Part shown: one piece after another, positions 53,200 to 62,764 of the stretch
How the letters are laid out: every line of letters begins with the position of its first letter
Position numbering within the stretch: position 1 is the first letter of the stretch
From: Echinicola marina
GTDB taxonomy: Bacteria; Bacteroidota; Bacteroidia; Cytophagales; Cyclobacteriaceae
Assembly (NCBI RefSeq): GCF_020463795.1
Contig: NZ_CP080025.1
Coordinates: forward strand, 2,601,501 to 2,665,500
Reading direction: 5' to 3'
Length of the DNA stretch: 64,000 nt
Program-made: the position numbers and the translations under genes
Notes under the pieces: model-generated
Seen by the model: only the letters and a program-made list of their open reading frames with translations
Databases searched by the model: none
What the model was told of the DNA's origin: nothing

Positions 53200-54364
53200 T
53201 GGATGGTTTGTAGCTTAATAGGAAGATCAGGGCAATGAGCGCACCGGCGGTTCCTATTAGAAATACCCAAGGGAAATTCTCGCTTTTATTGGCATATATC
53301 CATCCGGAAGCCAGTGCGCCTATCCCAATGCCTGCTTCCAATGCGATATACATGGTTGCCAAGGCCCTGCCTCTGTAGTCATGAAGCGAAAGATCTATGG
53401 TCCAGGCGGCAATAGTGGGGGAGGTCATGCCTATGGCAAAGCCGAATAATATGCCTGAAAATAGAAGCATTTCGCTGGATTGGCTAAAAGCAATGGCCGT
53501 CATGGCTGAAGCGAGGCAGAGCGTAGCTAGTTTCAATACAGGTATTCTTCCATATTTGTCTGAGGCCCTTCCTGCCAAAAGTCTAATGATGAGTGAGCTA
53601 AGGGTGAATACAGCAAAGAAAATCCCTTTGTTCTGAATTTCAAGAAAAGCAGAGAAGTCGGGGATGATGGTCAGTACAATGCCAAAAGAAAGGTATGAGA
53701 AGAAAAGTACAAAAGTAGGGGGGAAGACCCTCTTTTCCAAGATCTCATTTTTTTTCAAGTAGACATGTGCCAATTGTAATGGTTCTTTGTGAGGGACGGT
53801 TTCCTTTAGTTTGACCAGTAATAAAATGGATATCGTAGCAACTGCTGATGAGCAGTAGAAAAGAGGCGTAATGCCATAAAGATCTCCTATAAAACCTCCA
53901 AGTGCTGGGCCTGCGGCCATTCCTAGGGAGCTAAAGAGGGATTGGAGCCCCATGGCTTCGCCACGTCTGTTAAAAGGGACGATGTCAGCAACATAGGCGG
54001 CAATGCCGGTAGGGGTGAAACCTGTGCTGAAACCATGGAAGAATCTTAGTAGCAGAAAGCCTGCCACACTGCTGATCAAGGGGTATAACAGGCTTACAAA
54101 GAAGCAAACAGAGGCTCCAAAGATCATGACGGGAACCCTTCCGATTTTGTCTGCTAATTTACCGCTAAATGGTCTGGATAATCCTGCAGTTAAGGTGAAT
54201 AAGGAAATAATCAATCCTTTATATTCTTCACCTCCTAAGTTGCTAAGGTAATCTGGTAGTTCAGGAATGATCATATTGAAGCTCGCAAAGAAAAGAAATG
54301 AGCTTAGGCAGAGCTGTAGGAACTGTAGGTTAAAAAATGGCGGTATATATTTTCTTAGGATCAT
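53174..54364 (-). CDS. Major facilitator superfamily transporter
   Basis: This inner-membrane transporter of 396 residues has twelve hydrophobic segments. ATG 54364 (MILRKYIPPFFNLQFLQLC) is chosen because an upstream start at 54424 would put a terminator hairpin (54386-54418) inside the gene and add a non-membrane extension. The MFS motif GKLADKIGRVPVMIFG lies in the loop after TM2, and a second motif GRASDKYGRIPVLK in the second half. The arrangement fits drug/sugar exporter MFS (Bcr/CflA-like or MdtG-like). Substrate unknown. Its 3' end overlaps the convergent thioesterase gene by 26 bases. Confidence 0.92.
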   Translation of the reverse strand: MILRKYIPPFFNLQFLQLCLSSFLFFASFNMIIPELPDYLSNLGGEEYKGLIISLFTLTAGLSRPFSGKLADKIGRVPVMIFGASVCFFVSLLYPLISSVAGFLLLRFFHGFSTGFTPTGIAAYVADIVPFNRRGEAMGLQSLFSSLGMAAGPALGGFIGDLYGITPLFYCSSAVATISILLLVKLKETVPHKEPLQLAHVYLKKNEILEKRVFPPTFVLFFSYLSFGIVLTIIPDFSAFLEIQNKGIFFAVFTLSSLIIRLLAGRASDKYGRIPVLKLATLCLASAMTAIAFSQSSEMLLFSGILFGFAIGMTSPTIAAWTIDLSLHDYRGRALATMYIALEAGIGIGALASGWIYANKSENFPWVFLIGTAGALIALIFLLSYKPSIKPGQQPD

Positions 54365-54385
54365 CAGTGCAAGGTCAGTAAATAG

Positions 54386-54418
54386 AAAAGCACACCAGTG
54401 GAACACCGGTGCGCTTTT
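54386..54418 (-). terminator. Intrinsic terminator of prfB
   Basis: On the minus strand AAAAGCGCACCGGTG pairs with CACTGGTGTGCTTTT (two G-U pairs) around a three-base loop, followed by a T-rich stretch. It lies between the prfB stop and the MFS start chosen here. Confidence 0.9.
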
Positions 54419-54442
54419 ATTCATTTTAAAGGGCGTATGATA

Positions 54443-55544
54443 TTAATTGTCACTGGCCTCTTCTTCACTTTGTGCCAAAAGATAAGCTTTGATGAATTCG
54501 TTGAGCCCTCCATCCAGTACGGATTGGACATCTGAGGTTTCATGACCGGTACGTGCATCCTTGATCAATTTATAAGGGTGTAGTACATAGTTTCGGATTT
54601 GGGATCCAAAGTCAATTTTCATCTTGCCTGCTTCTATTTTTGCCCTTTCGGCATTGCGTTTTTCCATCTCCAATTGATAAAGACGGGACTTGAGCATTTG
54701 CATGGCCTTTTCCCTATTGGCAAGCTGCGAGCGTTCTATCTGACAAACTACCACTATACCTGTGGGTTTGTGTGTCAGTTGCACTTTGGTTTCCACTTTG
54801 TTGACATTCTGTCCTCCTGCACCTCCAGATCGGGAAGTGTGTAACTCAATATCCGAAGGATTGATGTCAATTTCAATGGAATCGTCTACCACAGGGTAAA
54901 CATAGACGGAAGCAAATGAAGTATGACGTCTGCCACCACTATCAAATGGAGAAATCCTGACAAGTCGGTGTACTCCGATTTCCGATTTCAAAAATCCATA
55001 GGCAAGTGGACCTTCAAATTCAAGGGTGACGGATTTTATACCGGCGACTTCACCTTCTTGGAGATCGACTTCTTTGACTTTGTAACCGTTTTTTTCTCCC
55101 CACATGATGTACATCCTCATGAGTATGGAAGCCCAGTCATTACTTTCTGTGCCACCTGCTCCAGGATTGATTTCCATGAGGGCGCTTAGTTGGTCTTCTT
55201 CACCACTCAGCATTTTTTTGAGCTCGAGGTCTTCTATTTCGTCAAGGGATTTTTGGTAGTCCCTTTTGATTTCTTCATCTTCCACATCTCCTGCTGTGTA
55301 AAACTCATGTAAAACTTCCAAATCCTGCACAAGGGTCTCTGCTTTTTCGTAAGCAGTCGTCCAGGCTTTTCTGGATTGGATTTGCTTCATGGTCTTCTCA
55401 GCCTCAGCTGGGTCGTTCCAAAAATCAGGTTGGGCAGATACTGCCTCAAAATCTTCTATTTCTGCTTTCTTACGATCGTAGTCAAAGATACCTCCTTAAG
55501 GCCGTGATACGCGCCTTCAAGTCTTTCAACTGGTCTGATGTCAT
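54443..55544 (-). CDS. prfB: Peptide chain release factor 2, with programmed +1 frameshift
   Basis: RF2 recognises UAA and UGA and releases the finished peptide. The gene is in two frames: ATG 55542-55544 opens a 20-codon frame ([20 protein letters not shown]) that ends at TGA 55482-55484. The +1 frame resumes with GAC at 55481-55483 ([14 protein letters not shown]...) and runs to 54443, giving about 366 residues in all. The slip site is the classic CTT TGA C, preceded by AGGAGG three bases earlier, an internal Shine-Dalgarno-like stimulator. Motifs: stop-codon tripeptide SPF in [14 protein letters not shown] and the catalytic GGQ in [10 protein letters not shown]. This is the autoregulatory design known from E. 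coli: frameshifting rises when RF2 is scarce. Confidence 0.96.
55481..55496 (-). promoter_or_regulatory. prfB programmed +1 frameshift signal
   Basis: Reading on the minus strand from 55496 to 55481: AGGAGG, then TAT, then CTT TGA C. The spacing between the Shine-Dalgarno-like AGGAGG and the CTT slippery codon equals three bases, as in most bacterial prfB genes. This is one of the few places in the window with a clear Shine-Dalgarno sequence. Confidence 0.95.
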
Positions 55545-55666
55545 AAAATATTGGTTTAAATTTATTTTGAAATGCGAATTTCGGTAAATTTTATGGGTTT
55601 ACCTAATTCCACCCTGATGTAATAAATTGGGTGTTTCGTCTCTCTTATCGTATGAATAAAACTGTG

Positions 55667-56209
55667 TTAATCAATTGGATCTGGGTTCTCTATGTCCAAA
55701 TAGATAATTTGGATTTTGTTTCTACCCTCGTTTTTAAAGACCTTTTTTTTGAGTTTTGAGAGAATATAGCTTCCTGCCAGTAAAGATCCGGAGACGATTA
55801 AGCCGCCTTTTGAGTAGCTCAGTTTTCCTTCTTGATAGATACTGTTGATGGTTTCGGCAGTCAGTAAGAGTCCTGCGGCAGCTGCTGTGAGGGTGCTCAG
55901 GGTTTTGATGGTCATGTTTCTTTCATCGGTGTAGCGAATATCTACTGCTTCAATGCTGTCTGGCCTGATGATGTTTTCACTCATTACGATGAATTCCCGT
56001 GTGATTTCCGTAATCTGGTCATCCATAAAGTATCCTACGTTTTTAGGTTTATAGGTGATTACATCGCCTTCATTATAGATGATTCTTGATTTTTGCTTCC
56101 CCCCTTTTTGTAGGATCAAATATCGTTGGGCTTCACTTTGGGCAAGACCTAGATACAAATAAAAAAGGATAAATAAACAAATGGAGAGGTAATGAGGCTT
56201 TTTCATCAT
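55667..56209 (-). CDS. Exported protein with two hydrophobic segments, unknown function
   Basis: A protein of 180 residues. ATG 56209 (MMKKPHYLSICLFILFYLYLGLAQSEAQ) is chosen over one further upstream at 56236 because it begins the signal peptide cleanly. After the signal come a beta-rich part (QRYLILQKGGKQKSRIIYNEGDVITYKPK, in pieces) and two weakly hydrophobic segments (STLTAAAAGLLLTAETI, GGLIVSGSLLAGSYIL). I do not recognise a family. It lies between prfB (upstream gene's start about 120 bases away) and the ilvE terminator, and is probably monocistronic. Confidence 0.7.
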   Translation of the reverse strand: MMKKPHYLSICLFILFYLYLGLAQSEAQRYLILQKGGKQKSRIIYNEGDVITYKPKNVGYFMDDQITEITREFIVMSENIIRPDSIEAVDIRYTDERNMTIKTLSTLTAAAAGLLLTAETINSIYQEGKLSYSKGGLIVSGSLLAGSYILSKLKKKVFKNEGRNKIQIIYLDIENPDPID

Positions 56210-56272
56210 ACTAAAAATAGTAACTCCTCTTGACAAGGTATATGAGCTCGAATTATTGAAGGAATTGATAAT

Positions 56273-56306
56273 AAAAGGCTTTCCCTATTTTGGAGAAAGC
56301 CTTTTT
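56273..56306 (-). terminator. Intrinsic terminator of ilvE
   Basis: AAAAGGCTTTC (56273-56283) pairs with GAAAGCCTTTT (56295-56305). On the minus strand it lies just after the ilvE stop and is followed by a short T-rich tract. Confidence 0.85.
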
Positions 56307-56322
56307 GAAAGTTTTGGTATGC

Positions 56323-57390
56323 TTAAATTTTAATGATCCAACCGTGTGTGTCTGTTATTCTTCCATATTTTAAAGCATCCAGTGTTTCTAGTACCCTGTG
56401 AGAGAAAGCAGTGGATGGCTTTTCAGGTAAAATATAGTCCTGATCATTTACATTTATCCTGTCAATGTGCGCGATAGTGGCTGCAGTGCCTGTTCCAAAT
56501 GCCTCTTGAAGGGTGTTGTTGTCCAGAGCTTCTTTCAGCTCAGAGGTAGAAAGAAATCTTTCTTCAACGGTAAGTTCCATTTCATGTGCCAAAGTGAGCA
56601 CAGAATCTCTTGTGATACCTTTCAAAATGGTGCCTTTAGTAGTAGGAGCTGTAATTAGGACATCATTAATGATGAACATTACATTCATTGTGCCGCTTTC
56701 TTCTATGTTTTCGTGGTTTTTTCCATCTGTCCACAGTAATTGATCGTAGCCTTGTTCTTGGGCCAATAGCGCAGGATAAAGGGAGCCGGCGTAATTGCCT
56801 GCTGCTTTTGCCTGACCAGTGCCGCCCTCAGCTGCTCTGGTGTATTTTGTTTCCACTTTTACTGATACAGGTTTGGCATAATAATGCCCTACCGGACAGG
56901 TGAAAATCATGAATTTATATGATTTGGATGGCCTAATGCCAAGGTAATCATCTGTAGCAAAGATAAAAGGTCTGATATACAGGGAGCAGCCTGCTTGATG
57001 GGGTACCCAGTCCCTGTCAACTTCTAGAAGTTCCCTAAGTCCTTCCATGAAAATTTCCTCAGGAAGTTCAGGGATACACATTCTTTTAGCTGATTCGTTC
57101 AGTCTTCTTTGGTTGGCATCAGCTCTGAAAAGCAAGATTTCATCATTCTCATTTTTGTAGGCTTTTAAGCCTTCAAAGACAGATTGGCCGTAATGTAAAG
57201 TTGCATTCGCTGGATTGAGTTGAAGTGGGGCATAAGGTTCGATGCTGAAGTTTTTCCATTCACCATCTATATAATCAGCCACAAACATATGGTCACTCAT
57301 TATTTGACCAAATGAAAGATTTTCAAAGTTAGTACCTGCTAATTTTGAATTGCTTGTTTTAGTAATTTGGATGTCAATTGTCTTGTTCAT
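56323..57390 (-). CDS. ilvE: Branched-chain amino-acid aminotransferase
   Basis: A PLP enzyme of 355 residues that transfers the amino group between glutamate and the 2-oxo acids of valine, leucine and isoleucine. It is a fold-type IV protein of the longer (about 350 residue) BCAT type. Motifs: FEGLKAYKNENDEILLFR, the PLP-lysine in GGTGQAKAAGNYAGSLYPA, the substrate-phosphate region LLWTDGKNHENIEESGTMNV (in parts), and ITRDSVLTLA. It follows the cobalamin adenosyltransferase gene by four bases, so both are on one transcript that ends in the hairpin at 56273-56306. Confidence 0.96.
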   Translation of the reverse strand: MNKTIDIQITKTSNSKLAGTNFENLSFGQIMSDHMFVADYIDGEWKNFSIEPYAPLQLNPANATLHYGQSVFEGLKAYKNENDEILLFRADANQRRLNESAKRMCIPELPEEIFMEGLRELLEVDRDWVPHQAGCSLYIRPFIFATDDYLGIRPSKSYKFMIFTCPVGHYYAKPVSVKVETKYTRAAEGGTGQAKAAGNYAGSLYPALLAQEQGYDQLLWTDGKNHENIEESGTMNVMFIINDVLITAPTTKGTILKGITRDSVLTLAHEMELTVEERFLSTSELKEALDNNTLQEAFGTGTAATIAHIDRINVNDQDYILPEKPSTAFSHRVLETLDALKYGRITDTHGWIIKI

Positions 57391-57394
57391 GGTT

Positions 57395-57943
57395 TTAAAC
57401 TCTAGGTTCCCACGTAACTTCTCCTACTTCTAATTCCCGAGAAATAACTCTTCCTATAACGAATAGATAATCGGATAGTCTATTTAAATATTTAATTATT
57501 ACTGCTTCAACTGGTTCCAATTCATTCAGAGCAATCACATTTCTCTCTGCCCTTCTGCATACTGTACGGGCAATATGGCAAAATGAAACTATTGTGTGTC
57601 CTCCTGGCAAAATGAAATGCTTCAATGGTGGAAGGATTTCCTCCATTTTGTCAATCTCATTTTCCATGCTAAGGATGTCTTCTTCCAGTATGTCAGGCTT
57701 TTTAATTCCCTTTTTATCGGGGTCTGTAGCCAAGGCTGCTCCTATGGTAAATAACCTGTCTTGTATTTCCTTTAAAAACCCAGCTCGGGATTTATTGATC
57801 TGTTGATCTCTTAATAAGCCTATATAGGCATTGAGTTCATCAACAGTGCCGTATGATTCAATCCTAATATGGGCTTTTGATACTCGTTTGCCTCCTAATA
57901 GGGAGGTAAGTCCTTTGTCTCCGCCTTTAGTATAAACTTTCAT
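57395..57943 (-). CDS. Cob(I)alamin adenosyltransferase, PduO type
   Basis: A 182-residue enzyme that transfers the 5'-deoxyadenosyl group of ATP to corrinoid cobalt. The N-terminal signature is YTKGGDKGLTSLLGGKRVSKAH (in parts: TKGGDKGLTSL, GGKRVSKAH), then RIESYGTVDELNAYIGLLRD, and the catalytic helix FCHIARTVCRRAERNVIAL with the conserved Arg residues. Length and pattern match the PduO class. It precedes ilvE by four bases, so both are one operon. No cobalamin-dependent enzyme is in this window. Confidence 0.94.
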   Translation of the reverse strand: MKVYTKGGDKGLTSLLGGKRVSKAHIRIESYGTVDELNAYIGLLRDQQINKSRAGFLKEIQDRLFTIGAALATDPDKKGIKKPDILEEDILSMENEIDKMEEILPPLKHFILPGGHTIVSFCHIARTVCRRAERNVIALNELEPVEAVIIKYLNRLSDYLFVIGRVISRELEVGEVTWEPRV

Positions 57944-58081
57944 TTAATGTGCTTTTGCTTTTGATAGTTTTACTTAACAGATCAAGCTGTTTTATCTAGG
58001 GAAAACAAAACACTGCGATTTTTGGTTTTAACCTCTAAATCGAAATGCAAAATTAAGCATTAACTTTTGATTTTTATAGTC

Positions 58082-58804
58082 TTATTCGGTGACAACTTGA
58101 AAATTAATTGTTGTGGGTTTGGGGTTGATTTCATCTGTTTCGACCAGTCCATCCCTTAACCTGACTATGCGGTGGGCATAGTGTGCGATATCGTCTTCGT
58201 GCGTAACCATGATAATGGTGTTTCCCTTTTGGTGCAGTTCATGAAAGAGGTTCATGATGTCATAAGACGTTTTGGTATCTAGGTTTCCAGTAGGTTCATC
58301 CGCAAGAATGATACTGGGGTCATTGACCAGGGCGCGAGCGATGGCTACCCTTTGTCTTTGTCCACCTGAAAGCTCGTTTGGTTTGTGATTGACACGGTCT
58401 TCCAGTCCCACACTTTTTAAAGCCATATAAGCTTTATCTTCTCGGTCTGATTTATTGAAGCCAGCATAGATAAGGGGGAGGGCTACATTTTCAAGACAGG
58501 TGGCCCTTGGCAAAAGGTTAAAAGTTTGGAAAACAAAACCGATTTCCTTGTTTCGGATTTCTGCCAGTTCATTTTCAGACATGTCACTGACATCCTTATT
58601 GTTCAAGATATAGGTACCGGCAGTAGGGGTGTCTAAACATCCAATAATGTTCATCAAAGTAGATTTCCCAGATCCGGAAGGCCCCATAAAAGCCACGTAT
58701 TCTCCCTTTTCTATGTTGATGGAAACAGATTTTAATGCCTTAACCTGCTCAGCTCCCATGATATAGGTCTTCTTGATCTCGTTTGTTTCAATAATTTTCC
58801 CCAT
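58082..58804 (-). CDS. ABC transporter ATP-binding protein, MacB/LolD type
   Basis: This 240-residue nucleotide-binding subunit has Walker [11 protein letters not shown]-loop [16 protein letters not shown] signature [15 protein letters not shown], Walker [13 protein letters not shown] and H-loop [10 protein letters not shown], all intact. The pattern [29 protein letters not shown] (in parts) at the start is typical of the MacB/LolD/FtsE-like group, which work with FtsX-like permeases to move lipoproteins, peptides or drugs. No permease gene adjoins it, so its partner must be elsewhere. It lies 87 bases after the large TPR gene on the same strand. Confidence 0.94.
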   Translation of the reverse strand: MGKIIETNEIKKTYIMGAEQVKALKSVSINIEKGEYVAFMGPSGSGKSTLMNIIGCLDTPTAGTYILNNKDVSDMSENELAEIRNKEIGFVFQTFNLLPRATCLENVALPLIYAGFNKSDREDKAYMALKSVGLEDRVNHKPNELSGGQRQRVAIARALVNDPSIILADEPTGNLDTKTSYDIMNLFHELHQKGNTIIMVTHEDDIAHYAHRIVRLRDGLVETDEINPKPTTINFQVVTE

Positions 58805-58891
58805 GATAAAAATAATGTTTGTTCTTTCCCTAAAGATACAGTTTTAAGGCAAAATCTTTTTATTAATGCTGTTAATTTATCTAAATGGAGA

Positions 58892-61696
58892 TTATTGGCT
58901 TTGAACCCGTAAGTTTTGTACAGTTTGTTGATCTACCCAGCCCGAAAGTTCCTCCAGAGCAGCTTGGCCATAATTGCCAAGTCCTATCTTTTCACTTGTT
59001 TTGATCATTTCAATCCAAAGGATGGGGTCTGGGTTAAAGTCTGCGGCATTTCTTAATAATTCATACTGCACTTCAGGATCATTGGTCTGTGCAGCTTTCA
59101 TGAGGACAAAAGGTGCGTTGTACGGATTGGGCGTTAGGTCTTCTTGGAAAGCCATAGAATGAGCCAAAATAGGACTGGAGACCGATGCGGGGTACTTGTC
59201 GGAAAGAAGTGTTTGGGAAAGTTCTTGAATATAAGCTTCATCAATCCCGTTTTGCTGAAGTAAATAGTCTTTTAAAGTATTGACTTCCTGTTTATTTAAC
59301 CAATGACCCTTTTTTAGGAGGATTTCATGGGCCAGAATAGGCTTCATAGGGTTGTTGGGCAATGTTTCAATCTTTTGAAGAAAGTCCTGTTTGGTTGCTT
59401 TTAAAAGTTCTGAAAGAAATTGGAAATATTGCATGTCCACATTGGCCGGGGTTGCTTCTGCTGTTGGTAAGTCCAGCCAGTCCGGGGCGTTTATGTCATA
59501 CTTTTTAGCGATTTCCAGGGCTTTTGGTCTTTGTTTTCCATAGTATAAAACAGGGATTAGGCTACTGTTGAAATTCCTGAAGCCAAATTCTTCAGCAAGT
59601 ACGAGTTCCTTGGCCGACTTTTCTAAATCTCCTTGGCCGATTAGGATTTTGGCAGCTAAAGCGTGGTAATATCCTGCCGAACTTTTGTCATCCAACATTA
59701 GTCCATTCAGGTGTTTTAATGCTTCTCCAATTTGTCCGCTTTGATAAAACCTGATTACCCTTGAAATTTTTAACTGTTTTAGGTCCATGGTGGTTTTGGC
59801 CCCTTCTTCTAGTTCTTCCAATAGCTTCAAGTCTTCGGTAAGGCTTTTTTTAGGATTGTTGCTCCATTGGTTTCGTAAAATTGCCTGCTTTACGGTGATG
59901 TCTTTAGATTGATCTGCTTGAAGGTGAAAAGCAGCTAAATCCCCTCTTAGGTTATTCATAGCCATAAGGTTAATTTGGGCTATGAGGTCATTGTTATGGG
60001 GTGTTTTATCATCATAATTGATCAGGTGCTTTGCCTGTAAACCTATCATATTGGCTCTGGCGGATTGGTTTTTAGTCGCAGCCTTGGAGATGAGTTCATA
60101 GGTATCTTGTGCCTTGTTTCCTTTGCTGAGTAATAGGGCCAGGTTGTTTTCCAAATAGCTGTTATCCGGGAAAATTTCCAAACCTTTTTGCAAATAGAAT
60201 ACAGCGTCAAAATACCTGTTTTTATGATGCGCGTAATTGGCGGCAAGGATAATTTCATGTACAGAAGGGCTCCATTCCAGGCTTTCCTCCATGTGTTTTT
60301 TTGCTATGGTGGATTGGTTTTCTTTTAGGTAAAGAAGAATAGTGGCCACTTTGGCTTTTTCATTTTTTCTGTACCTGATCCAGCTGTTTTCAAAAAGTAT
60401 GCGGGCTTCTGTGGGCCTGTCTGTCGCATAGTAGTAATCTGCTGAAAAATTAGTTGAGCTGGTACTTATTTGTGGACCTATTATGGCATCGGAAAATACA
60501 ATAAGTGAAAATAAGGCCATGATGGAACCGATCCTCATATGGTGATAGGCAAAAAACTTTGGCCTGTAAATAACATCAGCCACTGGCTTGCCCGAATTCA
60601 TAAAGCCGGTGAAATTGGCCAAAAGGTACATGAAAAACAGTAAAGAAAAGGCCATTTGGGTATAAACGGTCCAGTGTTCCAAGAAATCGATCAAGGGACG
60701 GTTAGCTGAAAACTGGGCTTTCCAGAAGACCATTGTGCTGATTCCAAAGCCTATCCAATACAAAGATTTTCCAATTATAGGGAGTGAATAAGGCTGGTTA
60801 ATCTGCTTGACCTTGGACTGTGTTTCAAGCGAACCAAGACTGCCTGCCAAAAGGAAAAGAGGGAAAAGAGGGGCATGAAATGGAAGCTCAAGGTTTCCTG
60901 TCAAATCTAATAAAATGAAAACTAAGCATCCGATATAGAGAACGGTGAAAACAGTCAAATGCCATGAGATTTTTAGCCCTATACCTTGGTTGAGTTTAGT
61001 CAACAAAAGAAAAAAGCCATTGATCAAGCTATGGCCTATGTATAATAAGAAAATTGCAGTAATTGCCATTCCAGCCAAGCTGATATTTTCGGACATCAAT
61101 AGCAAGGGGGCTGTGGCGGAGCTGCTGAGGATAAGTCCCAGAAGGGTGATAATGGCAATTGGACTGATAATCAAGGTTCTTTTGATCAATGAGATATGGT
61201 CATAGAACACGTTGATCAACATGGCAGGGACGGCCATCCCAGCGAGTAATATGATCAAGGCAAGATTGCTACTGATACCGCCAATATTTAAGGCATTGAC
61301 GCCAGAAATGGTCAATAGAAAAATCAAAAATGCCATGGCGGCTATAAAGTGATACCGCTTGAATGTGGAGATAAGGCTAAGTCCCAAACTGATCAATAGC
61401 CAGGTGATTATTCCAAAAGCTAAGGTTTTTGGAATTTGTGTTGTAGGAAGTAGTGTTTCGAAATTTTGGAAGACCAGGTAATTTTCCACATCGAGCGAAT
61501 ACCTTTCTATGCCCCAGTTGTAGATATCCAAGGGAATTTCTATCATTTCTGAGAAAATTTCTGCTTGGATGGGCAGTGCTTCATTCCAAGCAAAAAAGTA
61601 TTGATACAATAAAAGAAAACTGCCAATAACACTAAGGGCGATTGGCAGTCCTAAATAGATGATATGATGTTTTTTTTCCAATGATTGCTTGGGCAT
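58892..61696 (-). CDS. Large membrane protein with C-terminal TPR-like region, unknown function
   Basis: A 934-residue inner-membrane protein. The N-terminal half (about 1-400) holds some ten hydrophobic segments (for example IIYLGLPIALSVIGSFLLLY, SNLALIILLAGMAVPAMLI, IYIGHSLINGFFLLL), and the C-terminal half is a long helical repeat region (ILFENSWIRYRKNEKAKVATILLYLK, VFYLQKGLEIFPDNSYLENNLALLL, given in part) of TPR-like units. Its first ATG overlaps the gatC stop by one base, so it is translationally coupled to gatC. The layout is seen in Cytophagales near gatC, but I do not recognise a function; a role in envelope assembly is possible. Confidence 0.85.
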   Translation of the reverse strand: MPKQSLEKKHHIIYLGLPIALSVIGSFLLLYQYFFAWNEALPIQAEIFSEMIEIPLDIYNWGIERYSLDVENYLVFQNFETLLPTTQIPKTLAFGIITWLLISLGLSLISTFKRYHFIAAMAFLIFLLTISGVNALNIGGISSNLALIILLAGMAVPAMLINVFYDHISLIKRTLIISPIAIITLLGLILSSSATAPLLLMSENISLAGMAITAIFLLYIGHSLINGFFLLLTKLNQGIGLKISWHLTVFTVLYIGCLVFILLDLTGNLELPFHAPLFPLFLLAGSLGSLETQSKVKQINQPYSLPIIGKSLYWIGFGISTMVFWKAQFSANRPLIDFLEHWTVYTQMAFSLLFFMYLLANFTGFMNSGKPVADVIYRPKFFAYHHMRIGSIMALFSLIVFSDAIIGPQISTSSTNFSADYYYATDRPTEARILFENSWIRYRKNEKAKVATILLYLKENQSTIAKKHMEESLEWSPSVHEIILAANYAHHKNRYFDAVFYLQKGLEIFPDNSYLENNLALLLSKGNKAQDTYELISKAATKNQSARANMIGLQAKHLINYDDKTPHNNDLIAQINLMAMNNLRGDLAAFHLQADQSKDITVKQAILRNQWSNNPKKSLTEDLKLLEELEEGAKTTMDLKQLKISRVIRFYQSGQIGEALKHLNGLMLDDKSSAGYYHALAAKILIGQGDLEKSAKELVLAEEFGFRNFNSSLIPVLYYGKQRPKALEIAKKYDINAPDWLDLPTAEATPANVDMQYFQFLSELLKATKQDFLQKIETLPNNPMKPILAHEILLKKGHWLNKQEVNTLKDYLLQQNGIDEAYIQELSQTLLSDKYPASVSSPILAHSMAFQEDLTPNPYNAPFVLMKAAQTNDPEVQYELLRNAADFNPDPILWIEMIKTSEKIGLGNYGQAALEELSGWVDQQTVQNLRVQSQ

Positions 61697-61983
61697 TATT
61701 CAAGGACCTTAGGAACACGGAAATAATCAGAATCTCTTTGGGGGGCATTTTTCAGTCCTTTTTCATGCTCAAGGTGCTTGCCTTCCACATCCTCTCTCAA
61801 TACATTGACTTCGGAACTCATGGTCGTGATAGGTTCAACACCTTCTGTATCTACTTGTTCTAAATGCTCCACCCAGTCTAAAATTTGACTCATGTCCCGG
61901 GTCATTTTTTTAGCACTGTTTTCGTCAAATTCTAATCTCGCCAGATGGGCAATTTTCTTTAATGTATTGTTGTCAATCTTCAT
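61696..61983 (-). CDS. gatC: Aspartyl/glutamyl-tRNA amidotransferase subunit C
   Basis: A 95-residue GatC, the small subunit that stabilises the GatCAB amidotransferase which turns Asp-tRNA(Asn) or Glu-tRNA(Gln) into the amide forms. Typical pattern: IAHLARLEFDENSAKKMTRDMSQILDWVEHLEQVDTEGVEPI (in parts: AHLARLEF, ILDWVEHLEQVDTEGVEP) and VLREDVEG ... NAPQRDSDYFRVPKV. The Asp-Tyr-Phe-Arg-Val-Pro end is a family hallmark. The start overlaps plsC-like by 11 bases and the stop overlaps the next gene by one. GatA and GatB are not in the window. Confidence 0.96.
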   Translation of the reverse strand: MKIDNNTLKKIAHLARLEFDENSAKKMTRDMSQILDWVEHLEQVDTEGVEPITTMSSEVNVLREDVEGKHLEHEKGLKNAPQRDSDYFRVPKVLE

Positions 61984-62761
61984 GATTTATGTTTTTTTGT
62001 GTGGTAGTTAAGTCAGAATGCTGATCTGCTTTTCCCCCATTGTCCTTCCAAAGCTGTTCCTGTATCAAGTTAAAACAACTTGCCTTCATTTCAGCAATGG
62101 CCTGTTTAGTTTCGCCCTTTGGAAAAACAGGAGGGTGGATGACCACCTTCACCGGTTTATAGTTCAACAAGAATTTGTTATCGTCGGGCAAAATTAAATG
62201 ATTATAGGATAAAGTTACAGGAATTACAGGGATTTGTTTTTCAAAAGCGATATTAAAAGCCCCATCCTTAAAGTCAGCCATTTGGGGAGCTTGGGTAGTT
62301 CTAATGCCCCCTTCCGGAAAAATAATGATGCTAGATCCCTGGTCTATGGCCTCCATGGTTCGCTTAAGGGTTTCTCCACGGCTCCTGAAACTAGAACGGT
62401 TCACTGCTATATGTAGCCTTCTAAACATATAACCAAATAAAGGAACCTTACCCAATGAGCTTTTGCCTATAAACATGGCGTCTTTGGACATCAAACCAAT
62501 TACGGGAATGTCCAGGTAGGAAAAATGGTTGGCAATGATAATGTATTGTTTGTGGGATCTGAGCAAGTGCCGGTTTTCTACCTTGACCCTGATGAAGAGC
62601 CCGGTAAAGAATATTCTTGACCAAATACCATTCAGCCTTCTTCCGTACTTTTTAAGCCCAGGAATTTCTATGGTGATCAGAAATAGGGGTAATAGCAACA
62701 CAAAAGAAAGAATGAAAATGATGGTGCCGTAAATAGAATATATCCTTCTAAAAAATACCAT
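61973..62761 (-). CDS. 1-acyl-sn-glycerol-3-phosphate acyltransferase (PlsC family)
   Basis: A 262-residue membrane-bound acyltransferase. It has an N-terminal membrane helix (IYGTIIFILSFVLLLPLFLI) and the acyltransferase motifs NHFSYLD (NHX4D catalytic block), GKSSLGKVPLFGYMFRR, FPEGGIR (substrate-phosphate site) and VIPVTLSY. Such enzymes acylate lysophosphatidic acid to phosphatidic acid in phospholipid synthesis. The C-terminal 25 residues are polar and extended. It follows the globin gene by three bases and overlaps gatC by 11 bases, so it is the middle of an operon. Confidence 0.94.
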   Translation of the reverse strand: MVFFRRIYSIYGTIIFILSFVLLLPLFLITIEIPGLKKYGRRLNGIWSRIFFTGLFIRVKVENRHLLRSHKQYIIIANHFSYLDIPVIGLMSKDAMFIGKSSLGKVPLFGYMFRRLHIAVNRSSFRSRGETLKRTMEAIDQGSSIIIFPEGGIRTTQAPQMADFKDGAFNIAFEKQIPVIPVTLSYNHLILPDDNKFLLNYKPVKVVIHPPVFPKGETKQAIAEMKASCFNLIQEQLWKDNGGKADQHSDLTTTQKNINHED

Positions 62762-62764
62762 GTT

